Assembly (NCBI GenBank): GCA_963832355.1
Contig: CAWHTX010000013.1
Span: forward strand, 190,733-254,732
Direction of reading: 5' to 3'
From: DATFVA01 sp963832355
GTDB lineage: Bacteria > Bacteroidota > Ignavibacteria > Ignavibacteriales > Ignavibacteriaceae
Length of the DNA stretch: 64,000 nucleotides
The stretch's first letter is position 1, and the number at the start of each line of letters is the position of its first letter. The notes beneath the pieces were generated by a model, which saw only the letters and a list, made by a program, of their open reading frames with translations, searched no databases and was not told the DNA's origin. Positions 35,800-44,468 of the stretch are shown here, one piece after another. Position numbers and translations under genes: made by a program.

Positions 35800-36759
35800 A
35801 TGGATAACCGATTCGATGTAATTATAATTGGCGGAGGACCCGCGGGTCTTACAGCCGGAATTTATCTTTCCAGGGCCAAATTAAAGACGCTTATTATTAA
35901 TGAAGGAGCCGTTGGTGGACAACTGGTGCTCACCCACGAGATTGCAAATTATCCCGGCGTTGAAAGTATAAGCGGATATGAACTGGCGCGCAGCATGAAA
36001 ATGCAGGCACAAAAATTTGGATGTGTAATAAAATCAAATGTAAAAATCACGTCAACTGATTTAAAGGGTGAACTGAAACAAGTAACAGTTAATGACAGGG
36101 ATACCTACACATCCGATGCAGTAATAATTTCAACCGGAGGCAGATCGAGGACACTTGGAGCTGTCGGGGAAGACATCTTCAAAGGGAAGGGCATTTCTTA
36201 CTGCGCAACCTGCGATGGTGACTTTTTTCAGGATAAAGAGATAATAGTTGTGGGCGGAGGAAATACAGCACTGGAAGAAGCAGTGTCGCTTACAAAGTAT
36301 GCATCCAGGGTTACGATTGTTCACCAGTTTGATAATTTCCAGGCATTAGAACATTATGTTGATGAGGCAAGGAAGAATGAAAAGATCAGTTTCGTAATGT
36401 CGTCGGAGATTATTGAGTTTAACGGTGATGAAAAGCTGAGAGCGGTAAAAATTCAAAATAAGGCTACCAAAGAAGTTACAGAAATGAAAATTGACGGAGT
36501 TTTCATTTTTATCGGGTATGTTCCGAATACCGAATCACTGGAAGGTCTGATTGAATTAAACCAATGGAAAGAGATTGTTACCGATAAGGATATGAGAACA
36601 AATGTGCCGGGAGTTTTTGCTGCCGGTGACTCAATTCAAAAAAAGTACCGCCAGGTAACCACAGCAGTTTCAGACGGAACCATCGCTGCATTGAGTGCCG
36701 CTGAGTTCGTGAATAATCTGAAATTGCAGAGAGTCGAAACGGAATTAGCACTTTCCTAA
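35800..36759 (+). CDS. trxB: Thioredoxin reductase
   Basis: 319 residues from the ATG at 35800, chosen because GGAGAAAAA precedes it and earlier starts fall in or beside the hairpin. FAD-binding GGGPAGLTAGIYLSRA is near the N-terminus; the redox-active pair is CATC (about 135-138) in SYCATCDGDFF; the NADPH motif GGGNTALEEAVSL follows; the C-terminal GVFAAGDS binds FAD. It transfers electrons from NADPH to thioredoxins, probably including the atypical protein next door. Cytoplasmic and of normal length. Confidence 0.94.
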   Translation: MDNRFDVIIIGGGPAGLTAGIYLSRAKLKTLIINEGAVGGQLVLTHEIANYPGVESISGYELARSMKMQAQKFGCVIKSNVKITSTDLKGELKQVTVNDRDTYTSDAVIISTGGRSRTLGAVGEDIFKGKGISYCATCDGDFFQDKEIIVVGGGNTALEEAVSLTKYASRVTIVHQFDNFQALEHYVDEARKNEKISFVMSSEIIEFNGDEKLRAVKIQNKATKEVTEMKIDGVFIFIGYVPNTESLEGLIELNQWKEIVTDKDMRTNVPGVFAAGDSIQKKYRQVTTAVSDGTIAALSAAEFVNNLKLQRVETELALS

Positions 36760-36802
36760 AACAAATAAACTTAACCTGAATTGCCTTTAATTAAGTAGAA
36801 AT

Positions 36803-36836
36803 CGGCTTCAGAGTCCTGTTCGGGCATCTGAAGCCG
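36803..36836. terminator. Hairpin between convergent trxB and the S9A peptidase
   Basis: A perfect 10-bp stem, CGGCTTCAGA (36803-36812) with TCTGAAGCCG (36827-36836), between two convergent genes. Neither side has a strong T tail (A-rich on the plus strand), so a role as bidirectional terminator is plausible but not certain. Confidence 0.5.
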
Positions 36837-36851
36837 GCATGAAAAAAAATA

Positions 36852-38990
36852 CTACTGCAGTTTTAGTCCGAGTTCATGTGCAAAAAATGTCATCGATGCG
36901 GATAGGTTACCCACACGCTGACTGAAGGAAGCTGTTACGCCGTGGCCTTCATTCATTCTTGTTATCAATATAATCGGATTGTCTGAGGTATTTGCATCCT
37001 GAAGAGCCGCAGCAAACTTTCTCGACTGCCAGGAGGCAACCCGCGGATCGTTCATTCCTGTTTCAAGCATAACTGCAGGGTAGTTTGTGTTTGGTTTTAC
37101 ATGATGGTAAGGGGAGTATGCATACAGCCACTGAAAGCTTTCAGGGTTTGTGGCAGAACCGTATTCACTTATATTATACTGACCGTTGGGGAACAGTTCA
37201 TTCCTTATCATATCATAGATCCCAACAAAACTTACAACAGCCTTGAAAGCATCCGGATGCTGGGTGAGAAGTGCTCCCATCAGAAGGCCGCCGTTGGAAC
37301 CTCCCATAATTCCAAGGTGAGCTTTATCCGTCCAGTTAGTCTCTTCCATTGCCTGGGTCGCGGCATACATATCATCGAAGACGTTCTGTTTATTGCCCAG
37401 CATACCCGCGGCATGCCATCCTTCACCGTATTCACCGCCGCCGCGCAGGTTTGTGAAGGCAAATACTCCTCCGTTTTCCAGCCAGACCAAGTAAGGTCCT
37501 ATGAAGTGGGGTTTCCTCGTAATACCGAAACCACCGTAGCCGTAAACTATTGTTGGCCGTTGTCCATTCGGAGTTATGCCGTCCATCCTAACAACCGTAA
37601 CCGGGATTTTGGTACCGTCATTTGATGTTGCCTCTATTAAACTGTATTTAATATTTGAATAATCTGCAGCAGGTTTCATCTGAAATATTGTATTAAGATT
37701 GCCTGTATCAGCATTATAAGTATCCCATCTTTCCGGGAATGTCCAGCCTTCATAAGTAATTAAGGCATTATCCGATTTAGGAGAAGAAACAACAGCGTTT
37801 ATTCCGATACCTCCCTGGCGGAGTCCTACAGCTTTAACAAGCTTACCAGATTTATCATATTGATCTATTTTCCAGTCGGGGCCCTTGACCTTAGTCAGCA
37901 GAAAGCCATGGCGGATAGCAGCAACAGAATTGTAAGCCCATTCACCCTCGGGAACTACAACCTTGGCTGCTCCATCTTTCTTAACAGATAGAAGTTTCCC
38001 GAGAGGGGCATTATCGTAAGCAACCAGCAGTAGGTTTCCATCCTCATCCCATGCTGCCCCCGAGTTTATTTCATCTGAAACCCTGACATTAGCACTTGTG
38101 TCGAGCACCTGTTTCCATTCATCTCTCCCATGTCTTATATAAACGTAATCAGGATTGCCATCGCCGAAATGAACAAACATCGCTGCCTGTCTGCCGTCCT
38201 CTGAAGGAATGAAAGTGTACTCTGCAACCTTTGATAGGTCCTTCCCGAAAACTAGTTTATCGCTTTCCTGCGGCTGACCTAATGTATGATGATAGAGTGC
38301 GGCATTAAACTGGGAAATAGAATCAGGTACAGTACCGGGCAGTGGAAGACGAACATAAGTTAAACCTTTTCCATCCTCATCCCAGGCCATACCGGCGGGA
38401 GTTGCACCGCCTCCTGCACTAACCAGTGAATCATGCAAATCATTACCAGATTTTAGATCTCTTACATGAATCGTTGCTGCTTCAGTACCTCCCTCTGCGG
38501 TCGTGTATGCAAGATAATTTCCATTTGGGGACGGCCAGAAGCCTGTTATCGCTATATCGCTCCCCATTTTATTAGGATCAACAAGCACTTTAGTTTCCCC
38601 GTCAGGCCAGGATTTGGTTGCTACAACTGCCTGGGGCTGCGGGGGAGTTATCTGCATAAAGTACAACTGATTGTTCATCAGTTTAGGACTATATTGCTCT
38701 ACTCCTGTTTTTTCAAGTTCCTTTATTCTTTCTTCTATCTTTTTGTTATCAGGAAAACCGGAGAGAACATTGTCTGCATACTTATTCTGGTCGGCGATCC
38801 ATTGCTGTACTTCAGGGTCGTTATTGTCTTCAAGCCAGCGGAAAGGGTCGGAGACTTGTGTGCCGAAATAATTAGTCACCACGGTATCTTTTCTTGAAGC
38901 CGGTGCTTCCTTTACTCCCTTATTATTACTGCATCCTGCCACGACGAATCCCAGCAAGACTATTATTAAATAATATGATTTCGTGAACAT
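36852..38990 (-). CDS. Prolyl oligopeptidase (S9A), probable lipoprotein
   Basis: 712 residues. A signal peptide with lipobox VVAGC (Cys near 20) predicts a periplasmic or surface lipoprotein. A beta-propeller (about 60-420, starting DPFRWLEDNNDPEVQQW) covers the catalytic domain. The nucleophile Ser is in GGSNGGLLMGALL (about residue 566), Asp in the ETGMNDPRV region (about 652) and His in NEGHG (about 690). It cleaves short peptides after proline. The family-typical RGGGEYGEGWH is also present. Stands alone, convergent with trxB. Confidence 0.94.
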   Translation of the reverse strand: MFTKSYYLIIVLLGFVVAGCSNNKGVKEAPASRKDTVVTNYFGTQVSDPFRWLEDNNDPEVQQWIADQNKYADNVLSGFPDNKKIEERIKELEKTGVEQYSPKLMNNQLYFMQITPPQPQAVVATKSWPDGETKVLVDPNKMGSDIAITGFWPSPNGNYLAYTTAEGGTEAATIHVRDLKSGNDLHDSLVSAGGGATPAGMAWDEDGKGLTYVRLPLPGTVPDSISQFNAALYHHTLGQPQESDKLVFGKDLSKVAEYTFIPSEDGRQAAMFVHFGDGNPDYVYIRHGRDEWKQVLDTSANVRVSDEINSGAAWDEDGNLLLVAYDNAPLGKLLSVKKDGAAKVVVPEGEWAYNSVAAIRHGFLLTKVKGPDWKIDQYDKSGKLVKAVGLRQGGIGINAVVSSPKSDNALITYEGWTFPERWDTYNADTGNLNTIFQMKPAADYSNIKYSLIEATSNDGTKIPVTVVRMDGITPNGQRPTIVYGYGGFGITRKPHFIGPYLVWLENGGVFAFTNLRGGGEYGEGWHAAGMLGNKQNVFDDMYAATQAMEETNWTDKAHLGIMGGSNGGLLMGALLTQHPDAFKAVVSFVGIYDMIRNELFPNGQYNISEYGSATNPESFQWLYAYSPYHHVKPNTNYPAVMLETGMNDPRVASWQSRKFAAALQDANTSDNPIILITRMNEGHGVTASFSQRVGNLSASMTFFAHELGLKLQ

Positions 38991-39235
38991 TTTTCTTACC
39001 TGTCATTTAATTTTTTTTGGTTGTTCAATTTTATAATTCCATCAAAACTAAAACTATTTTCACCCTCCTACAATTTTCACGCTCACCGATTATGACTGGT
39101 AATACCTTTTGTGCTTCACTTCACCATGGGACATCATTTTTGGGCATCTTAGAGGCAGCTTAAGTTCCGTGCTCCGGTCTCGCGATCTGAGGGTAAAATT
39201 CTTTTACTGTTTGTGGTGAAAATGAAAAATAATTC
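38991..39235. other. Non-coding divergent region upstream of the dcw cluster
   Basis: No gene seen. It contains the leader of the S9A peptidase gene and the distal upstream region of mraZ. A single TGGTG at 39214 resembles the MraZ boxes but is not in phase with them. Confidence 0.45.
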
Positions 39236-39264
39236 TTGACTTTCCAGATTAAATTATGTTAATT
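39236..39264 (+). promoter_or_regulatory. Candidate promoter of the dcw cluster
   Basis: TTGACT at 39236-39241 is a good -35 hexamer. The -10 is less clear: TTAATT at 39259-39264 has 17-bp spacing, while TATGTT at 39255-39260 fits the -10 better but with 13 bp. It lies immediately upstream of the MraZ-like boxes. Confidence 0.45.
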
Positions 39265-39265
39265 T

Positions 39266-39290
39266 TGGGGAGTTGTGGGGAATTGTGGTG
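39266..39290 (+). promoter_or_regulatory. Putative MraZ operator: three TGGKG boxes at 10-bp period
   Basis: TGGGG at 39266, TGGGG at 39276 and TGGTG at 39286, each separated by five bases, so exactly 10 bp apart. E. coli MraZ binds TGGGN direct repeats with 5-base spacers next to its own promoter, so the match is in motif, spacing and position. It predicts autoregulation of the cluster by MraZ. Confidence 0.75.
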
Positions 39291-39316
39291 AATTATTCCA
39301 TGAAAAGGTCGAAAAT

Positions 39317-39751
39317 TTGTTCAGAGGACAATACACATATTCAGTTGACTCAAAAGGGAGGTTAAGTATACCGGCCAAATTAAGGCGTCAACTATCTCCG
39401 GAGGCTAACGATACCTTTGTTATGACGCAGGGAACAGTCAACTGTATAGATGTTTATCCTATGGACCAATGGCAGCACTTTGAACAGAAACTTATCGATC
39501 TGAATCCTTTTAATCCACAGGAAGCAAAGTTTATAAGGATGATACTTCAGCACGCAACTGAAGATAAGCTTGATTCCCAGTCAAGAATTTTAATTCCACC
39601 GAACTTATTAGAGTATGCAAAGATTGGAAAAGAAGTTTTAGTATTAGGTGCGCTTAAGAAGATTGAATTGTGGAACCCAAATAGTTATAAGGAATACCTG
39701 GAACAGTCTTCTGAAACTTACGAAGAGATAGCTGCAAAAGTAATGGCGTAA
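39317..39751 (+). CDS. mraZ: Transcriptional regulator MraZ
   Basis: 144 residues from the TTG at 39317 (MFRGQYTYSVDSKGRLSIPA). This start matches family N-termini and length; the longer GTG frame from 39275 would translate the operator boxes, and the ATG at 39300 is out of frame. Two SpoVT/AbrB-like halves: YSVDSKGRLSIPAKLRRQL and LDSQSRILIPPNLLEYA. MraZ forms rings that bind TGGGN repeats and repress the dcw promoter. It heads the cluster, 2 bases before rsmH. Confidence 0.92.
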   Translation: MFRGQYTYSVDSKGRLSIPAKLRRQLSPEANDTFVMTQGTVNCIDVYPMDQWQHFEQKLIDLNPFNPQEAKFIRMILQHATEDKLDSQSRILIPPNLLEYAKIGKEVLVLGALKKIELWNPNSYKEYLEQSSETYEEIAAKVMA

Positions 39752-39753
39752 AG

Positions 39754-40677
39754 ATGAAGATTCATCATACGCCGGTTTTATTGAATGAAAGTATTGAATT
39801 CCTGATAACTGACAAATCGGGGAAGTATTTTGATGCAACGCTTGGATTCGGCGGACATACTGAAGCTTTCTTAAATATTCTGAATAAAGACGCGGTTGTT
39901 GCTGCCACAGATGTAGATAAAGATGCATTCAGCTTTTCAAAGGAAAAATTTTTAAAAGATGACCGGGCACGACTTTATAATTTTAATTTTTCTGAAATAG
40001 ATGTTATCGCAAAGATAGAATCTTTCGGGTTCTTTGACGGAATTTTTGCAGATCTTGGAGTTTCTTCGTTTCAGCTCGACAATCCCTCTTCGGGATTTAC
40101 TTACAGAGAGGAAGCAAAACTGGATCTGAGGATGGATAAATCCAAAGTTGTCAGCGCAGCCGATATAATAAATTCATTTTCTGAAGAAGATCTTGCGGAT
40201 ATATTCTTCCATTACGGCGAGGAAAGGCTTTCCAGAAGGATAGCAAGAGAAATAGGCCGTAGGAGAACTGAAAACAGGATAGAAACTACATCTCAGCTCA
40301 CGGAAATAATTAAAGGCGTAATCCCTGTAAAAAATCAGAATAAAACACTTTCCAGAATTTTTCAATCGCTGAGGATATATGTGAATGATGAGCTGGGAGT
40401 GCTGAAATCTTTCCTGGATAAATCTGTAGGTCTTCTGAATAAGGGCGGAAGGATAGTGATTATTTCTTATCATTCACTTGAAGACAGGATAGTAAAGGAA
40501 ACATTTAAATACGAAATGCTCGACTGTATCTGCCCCAAAGAGTATCCCGTTTGCCAGTGTGATAAGGAAAGGAGACTAAATATAATTACAAGGAAACCTG
40601 TTACAGCCTCGTTGGAAGAAACTTCAAACAATCCAAGAGCGAGGAGCGCAAAACTAAGAGCAGCGGAGAGAGTATGA
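39754..40677 (+). CDS. rsmH: 16S rRNA m4C1402 methyltransferase
   Basis: 307 residues, normal for RsmH (MraW). N-terminal HHTPVLLNESIEFL, SAM-binding DATLGFGGHTEAFL, then DGIFADLGVSSFQLDNPSSGF and ISYHSLEDRIVKETF are the diagnostic motifs. It methylates N4 of C1402 in the 16S rRNA decoding centre. It ends NNPRARSAKLRAAERV and overlaps ftsL by 4 bases, as in most dcw clusters. Confidence 0.96.
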   Translation: MKIHHTPVLLNESIEFLITDKSGKYFDATLGFGGHTEAFLNILNKDAVVAATDVDKDAFSFSKEKFLKDDRARLYNFNFSEIDVIAKIESFGFFDGIFADLGVSSFQLDNPSSGFTYREEAKLDLRMDKSKVVSAADIINSFSEEDLADIFFHYGEERLSRRIAREIGRRRTENRIETTSQLTEIIKGVIPVKNQNKTLSRIFQSLRIYVNDELGVLKSFLDKSVGLLNKGGRIVIISYHSLEDRIVKETFKYEMLDCICPKEYPVCQCDKERRLNIITRKPVTASLEETSNNPRARSAKLRAAERV

Positions 40678-41006
40678 AAAAAAAAGGATCTAAACCCTTC
40701 CTGTTTTTTAGTCTTATGCTGTTCACTTCATTTATCGTACTGGTGCTTTTTTATGTCGGTATAAAATTGAAATGTGAAGAGCTTACTAAAGAAAAAATAC
40801 TGGCTGAAAAACAACTCGATCTTAAAAGCAACTGGCAGGTTAACCTGACCGTTAAACAGCAGTTTCTGTCCTCAGAGGAAAGAATTACAGAGATCGCAGA
40901 AAAAGAACTCGGAATGATTAGAGGAGGCCCGCCGGTCTTAAAAGTTAAGATTGACAAAGAACAAATTGAAAATATTGAAAACCAGTTAAAAGAAAAGTAT
41001 GATTAA
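40674..41006 (+). CDS. ftsL: FtsL-like cell division protein
   Basis: 110 residues. A short basic N-terminus, one membrane helix (PFLFFSLMLFTSFIVLVLFY, about 8-27) and an extracytoplasmic coiled coil (about 30-75) ending in ITEIAEKELGMIRG, the usual FtsL-type pattern before an FtsI gene. FtsL bridges FtsQ/FtsB and the FtsWI synthase in the divisome. Assigned mainly by topology and by position between rsmH and ftsI; sequence identity in this family is always low. Confidence 0.8.
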   Translation: MKKKGSKPFLFFSLMLFTSFIVLVLFYVGIKLKCEELTKEKILAEKQLDLKSNWQVNLTVKQQFLSSEERITEIAEKELGMIRGGPPVLKVKIDKEQIENIENQLKEKYD

Positions 41007-42999
41007 CCGAAGATTGCTGCTTATAGTCCTTTTTGCTTTTATCAGTTTTGTGATACTGGTAATCAAACTGGTTGATATCCAGATAGTTAAGAGTGAAGAG
41101 CTCAGATATTATGCAGAGAGGCAGCAGACTTCAGTAGATAAGATAAAAGCTGAACGCGGACTTATATACGATAGAAATAATTCTCTTCTTGTTTACAACA
41201 GGGATGACATTACCTTCTTTGCCGATATGCGGATGACCTCGGCTGCCGAGAAAATTAAAATCGCTGATAAATTTTCATCGGTATTCGGAAAATCGAAAAC
41301 TCATTACCTCAAACTTATGAAAGCAAAGGGAAGGAATGTCTGCCTTGAAAAGAAAGTTTCCGGAGAAAAGGCTATCCTCTTGAAAAGTGTAAGAATGCCT
41401 TCGGTTTTTTCAGTTGACGACCCCACAAGAGTTTACTACTACAAAGATCTGGCAGCTCACATTTTGGGTTATGTAAATAATAATTACAACGGGGTAAGCG
41501 GTATAGCGAAAACATTCGACGATGTTTTATCAGGCGAAGATGGTGCGATGATAGTTGAGCGGGATGCAATAGGCGATATGATTACGGTTGAAGAAGAGCA
41601 GACAAAACCAGCCGTTCCGGGACTTAATATTTATCTCACAATTGATAAAGCTTACCAGACGATCCTGGAAGATGAACTTGAAGCGGGAGTTAAAGAATAC
41701 GATGCAGCATCTGGCGTTGGTATTATTATGAATCCCAATACCGGAGAAATACTTGCGCTGGCTAATAACCAGGATTTCGATCCGAATAATTACTGGGATT
41801 ACTCTGACGACCAGAGAAGAAACCGAGCGATTACAGATACATATGAACCTGGTTCAACTTTTAAGTCATTCACGCTCGCATCATTACTTGATCAGAATTT
41901 GTGCAAAGAAAATGAAACTGTGTTTGTAGAAAACGGACGTTACAAATTTAAGTCGGTCTATATAAGTGACACCCACGAGCATGCATATCTTTCTGTTAAG
42001 GGAATTATCGAGCAGTCAAGCAATATCGGCATTTCAAAACTTGTACAGCGCCTGGACGATGAATCATTCTATAAATATGCGCGTGGATTTGGATTCGGAA
42101 ATTATACTTCTGTATCCCTTCCCGGAGAAGTAAAAGGCACACTGAAGAAACCGGATGAATGGGGAAGCCTTACAAAAACATTTATGTCATTTGGTTATGA
42201 AATAGCGGTAACGCCGCTTCAGTTGATTACTGGCTACTGTGCATTGGTGAACGGTGGAATACTTTACGAACCAAGGATATTATCAAAAGAAGTCAGCCGG
42301 GATGGAAAAACAGTAGTAAAAAATACTCCGCGCCAGGTTAGAAGAGTTATTTCTGAATCTACATCATTGAGAATGCGGAAACTGCTGGTGGGAGTTGTTG
42401 AGAACGGTACAGGGAAGAATGCAAAGATCGATGGTGTACCAATCGGAGGAAAAACAGGAACTTCTCAAAGACTGGTAGACGGCAGTTATTCAAAGGCGAG
42501 TTATAACTCATCATTTATCGGATTCTTTCCGGCTGAAAATCCGCAGATAGTATGCCTGATTCTTTTGAATTCACCGAAAGTAGGAAGGTATGGCGGTCTT
42601 GCCGCAGCCCCAATATTTAAGAATGTAGCGCAGAGGATTATCGAACGCGATCCCGAAATAATAAAACCGCTGGAGAACGAGAAGATTGACCAGGATCTGA
42701 AAGTTGCCGGAGTCAGAAATTCCCGGGATAATGATGTGGTATACACAAATGCTGCATATCATTCACCTGACCCTGATCTGATCTCTGTATGTATGGAAAA
42801 GAAAATAATGCCTGACCTGACTAATTATCATATTAAAGATGCTATTTCCATCTTATCGAGAATGGGTGTAAGGTATGTAATGAATGGAACCGGTATGGTA
42901 ATTTCACAAAGTCTTGCTCCCGGTTCACACATAAAAAAAGGTCAGCTTTGCAGACTGGAATGCAAAGAGATATCAGTTAATGGTACCTCTGTTTATTGA
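40999..42999 (+). CDS. ftsI: Division transpeptidase FtsI (PBP3) with PASTA domain
   Basis: 666 residues. One N-terminal membrane helix (about 5-24), a pedestal domain with AERGLIYDRNN, then the transpeptidase: SxxK as STFK (about 292-295, in EPGSTFKSFTLAS), SxN as SSN (in EQSSNIGISKL) and KTGT (in IGGKTGTSQRL). A single PASTA domain closes the protein (KIMPDLTNYHIKDAISILSR), found in SpoVD/PBP2x-like relatives. It cross-links septal peptidoglycan with FtsW. It overlaps ftsL by 8 bases and shares its stop with the murE start. Confidence 0.95.
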   Translation: MINRRLLLIVLFAFISFVILVIKLVDIQIVKSEELRYYAERQQTSVDKIKAERGLIYDRNNSLLVYNRDDITFFADMRMTSAAEKIKIADKFSSVFGKSKTHYLKLMKAKGRNVCLEKKVSGEKAILLKSVRMPSVFSVDDPTRVYYYKDLAAHILGYVNNNYNGVSGIAKTFDDVLSGEDGAMIVERDAIGDMITVEEEQTKPAVPGLNIYLTIDKAYQTILEDELEAGVKEYDAASGVGIIMNPNTGEILALANNQDFDPNNYWDYSDDQRRNRAITDTYEPGSTFKSFTLASLLDQNLCKENETVFVENGRYKFKSVYISDTHEHAYLSVKGIIEQSSNIGISKLVQRLDDESFYKYARGFGFGNYTSVSLPGEVKGTLKKPDEWGSLTKTFMSFGYEIAVTPLQLITGYCALVNGGILYEPRILSKEVSRDGKTVVKNTPRQVRRVISESTSLRMRKLLVGVVENGTGKNAKIDGVPIGGKTGTSQRLVDGSYSKASYNSSFIGFFPAENPQIVCLILLNSPKVGRYGGLAAAPIFKNVAQRIIERDPEIIKPLENEKIDQDLKVAGVRNSRDNDVVYTNAAYHSPDPDLISVCMEKKIMPDLTNYHIKDAISILSRMGVRYVMNGTGMVISQSLAPGSHIKKGQLCRLECKEISVNGTSVY

Positions 43000-44468
43000 T
43001 GGAGCTGACTGAATTAATAAATAGTGTACATGTTATCCAGGTAGTCGGGAATGTCCAGAGAAAAGACGTCACCGGGATATTTTATGATTCGCGTAAGGTT
43101 GTAAAAGGTTCGGTATTTGTTGCCGTTAAAGGTTTCAATATTGACGGGCACAGGTTTATAACTGATGCTCTCAATAAAGGAGCGGTGGCTGTTGTTCTTG
43201 AAGATAATGATGCCGTGCCGGATGAAATTTTTATTCACACTGAAGCCGCGAAATTACTGGTAAAAGACTCAAGGCAGGCGCTGGCTGAATTATCTAAAGG
43301 ATTTTACAAAAATATTTCTGAAAAAATTAAGCTGATTGGAATAACAGGTACAAAAGGAAAAACAACTACTTCATACATAATAAAAAGTATTCTTGAAACT
43401 GCCGGAAATAAAACAGGACTTATTGGAACGATATCAAATTATATAGGAGATAAAGAAATAAAATCTTCGCTTACTACGCCTGAATCAAATGACCTGAATG
43501 AGCTTCTGCTTGAGATGTACAACAGTGGATGTAATTACGCTGTTATGGAAGTATCGTCGCATGCTCTGGCACTGAAACGCGTTTTTGGTCTCGATTTTTC
43601 GGCCGCTGTATTCACGAATATCTCCTCGGACCACCTCGATTTTCACCAGAATTTTGAAAATTACTTATCAGCCAAAAAAATACTATTTGATAATCTTAGT
43701 TTGTCTGCATTCGGTGTATACAATGTTGATGATAAATCTTCCCCAAAGATCATCGAAAATAGAGTGGCTCCTCTATATTCACTAGGTAAGATGCCGGGTG
43801 CAGACTTTATTATTAAAAACATTTCCTATGACCTCGAAGGTACTTATTTCCTTGTTGAAAAAGGGAGTGTTAACTATGAGATCTCCACATCGCTGGTCGG
43901 GGAGTTCAATGCATACAATGCTGCATTCGCTTTTGCCGTAACTACTTTATTGGGAATAGACCCTGAGACAGCTGTGAAGGGGATAAAAAACACTCCACAG
44001 GTACCCGGAAGGTTTGAACTAACAGGGCATAAAGAAAAAAGAGTAATTATAGATTACTCGCATAATGCTGATAGTCTTGAGAAGACCTTATTGGCTATAG
44101 GAAATATCGTCGGAGATGAGCATCCCGTATATACTGTTTTTGGCTGCGGCGGCAACAGGGACAGAACCAAAAGACCGGTTATGGGAAAAATTGCATCAGA
44201 CCTTAGCCGGAAAGTTTATATAACTTCAGATAATCCCAGGAACGAAGATCCTATGGATATAATAAAGGAAATTGAGGCAGGGATCGAAAAAAAGAACTAT
44301 GAAGTAATAGAGGACAGGGAAGAGGCAATAAAAACGGCAATAGGACAGACAGAGTCAGATGCGGTAATTTTAATTGCAGGGAAAGGACACGAAACTTATC
44401 AGGAGATAAGAGGAGTAAGAAAACATTTTTCCGATAGGGAAGTGGCTGAGAAATATCTGAATTTATGA
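42999..44468 (+). CDS. murE: UDP-MurNAc-L-Ala-D-Glu:meso-diaminopimelate ligase
   Basis: 489 residues from the ATG at 42999, which overlaps the ftsI TGA. ATP-binding loop GITGTKGKTTTSY (about 112-124). The substrate motif DNPRNEDP (about 409-416) is the signature of meso-DAP-adding MurE and predicts DAP-type peptidoglycan. It adds the third residue of the stem peptide. Domains: UDP-binding N-terminal, central ATPase, C-terminal ligase. The stop overlaps murF by 4 bases. Confidence 0.96.
   Translation: MELTELINSVHVIQVVGNVQRKDVTGIFYDSRKVVKGSVFVAVKGFNIDGHRFITDALNKGAVAVVLEDNDAVPDEIFIHTEAAKLLVKDSRQALAELSKGFYKNISEKIKLIGITGTKGKTTTSYIIKSILETAGNKTGLIGTISNYIGDKEIKSSLTTPESNDLNELLLEMYNSGCNYAVMEVSSHALALKRVFGLDFSAAVFTNISSDHLDFHQNFENYLSAKKILFDNLSLSAFGVYNVDDKSSPKIIENRVAPLYSLGKMPGADFIIKNISYDLEGTYFLVEKGSVNYEISTSLVGEFNAYNAAFAFAVTTLLGIDPETAVKGIKNTPQVPGRFELTGHKEKRVIIDYSHNADSLEKTLLAIGNIVGDEHPVYTVFGCGGNRDRTKRPVMGKIASDLSRKVYITSDNPRNEDPMDIIKEIEAGIEKKNYEVIEDREEAIKTAIGQTESDAVILIAGKGHETYQEIRGVRKHFSDREVAEKYLNL

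Noticed and set aside
39275..39316. N-terminal extension of MraZ from the GTG at 39275
   Set aside because: It would translate through the MraZ boxes and gives 14 residues not found in the family; TTG at 39317 fits better.
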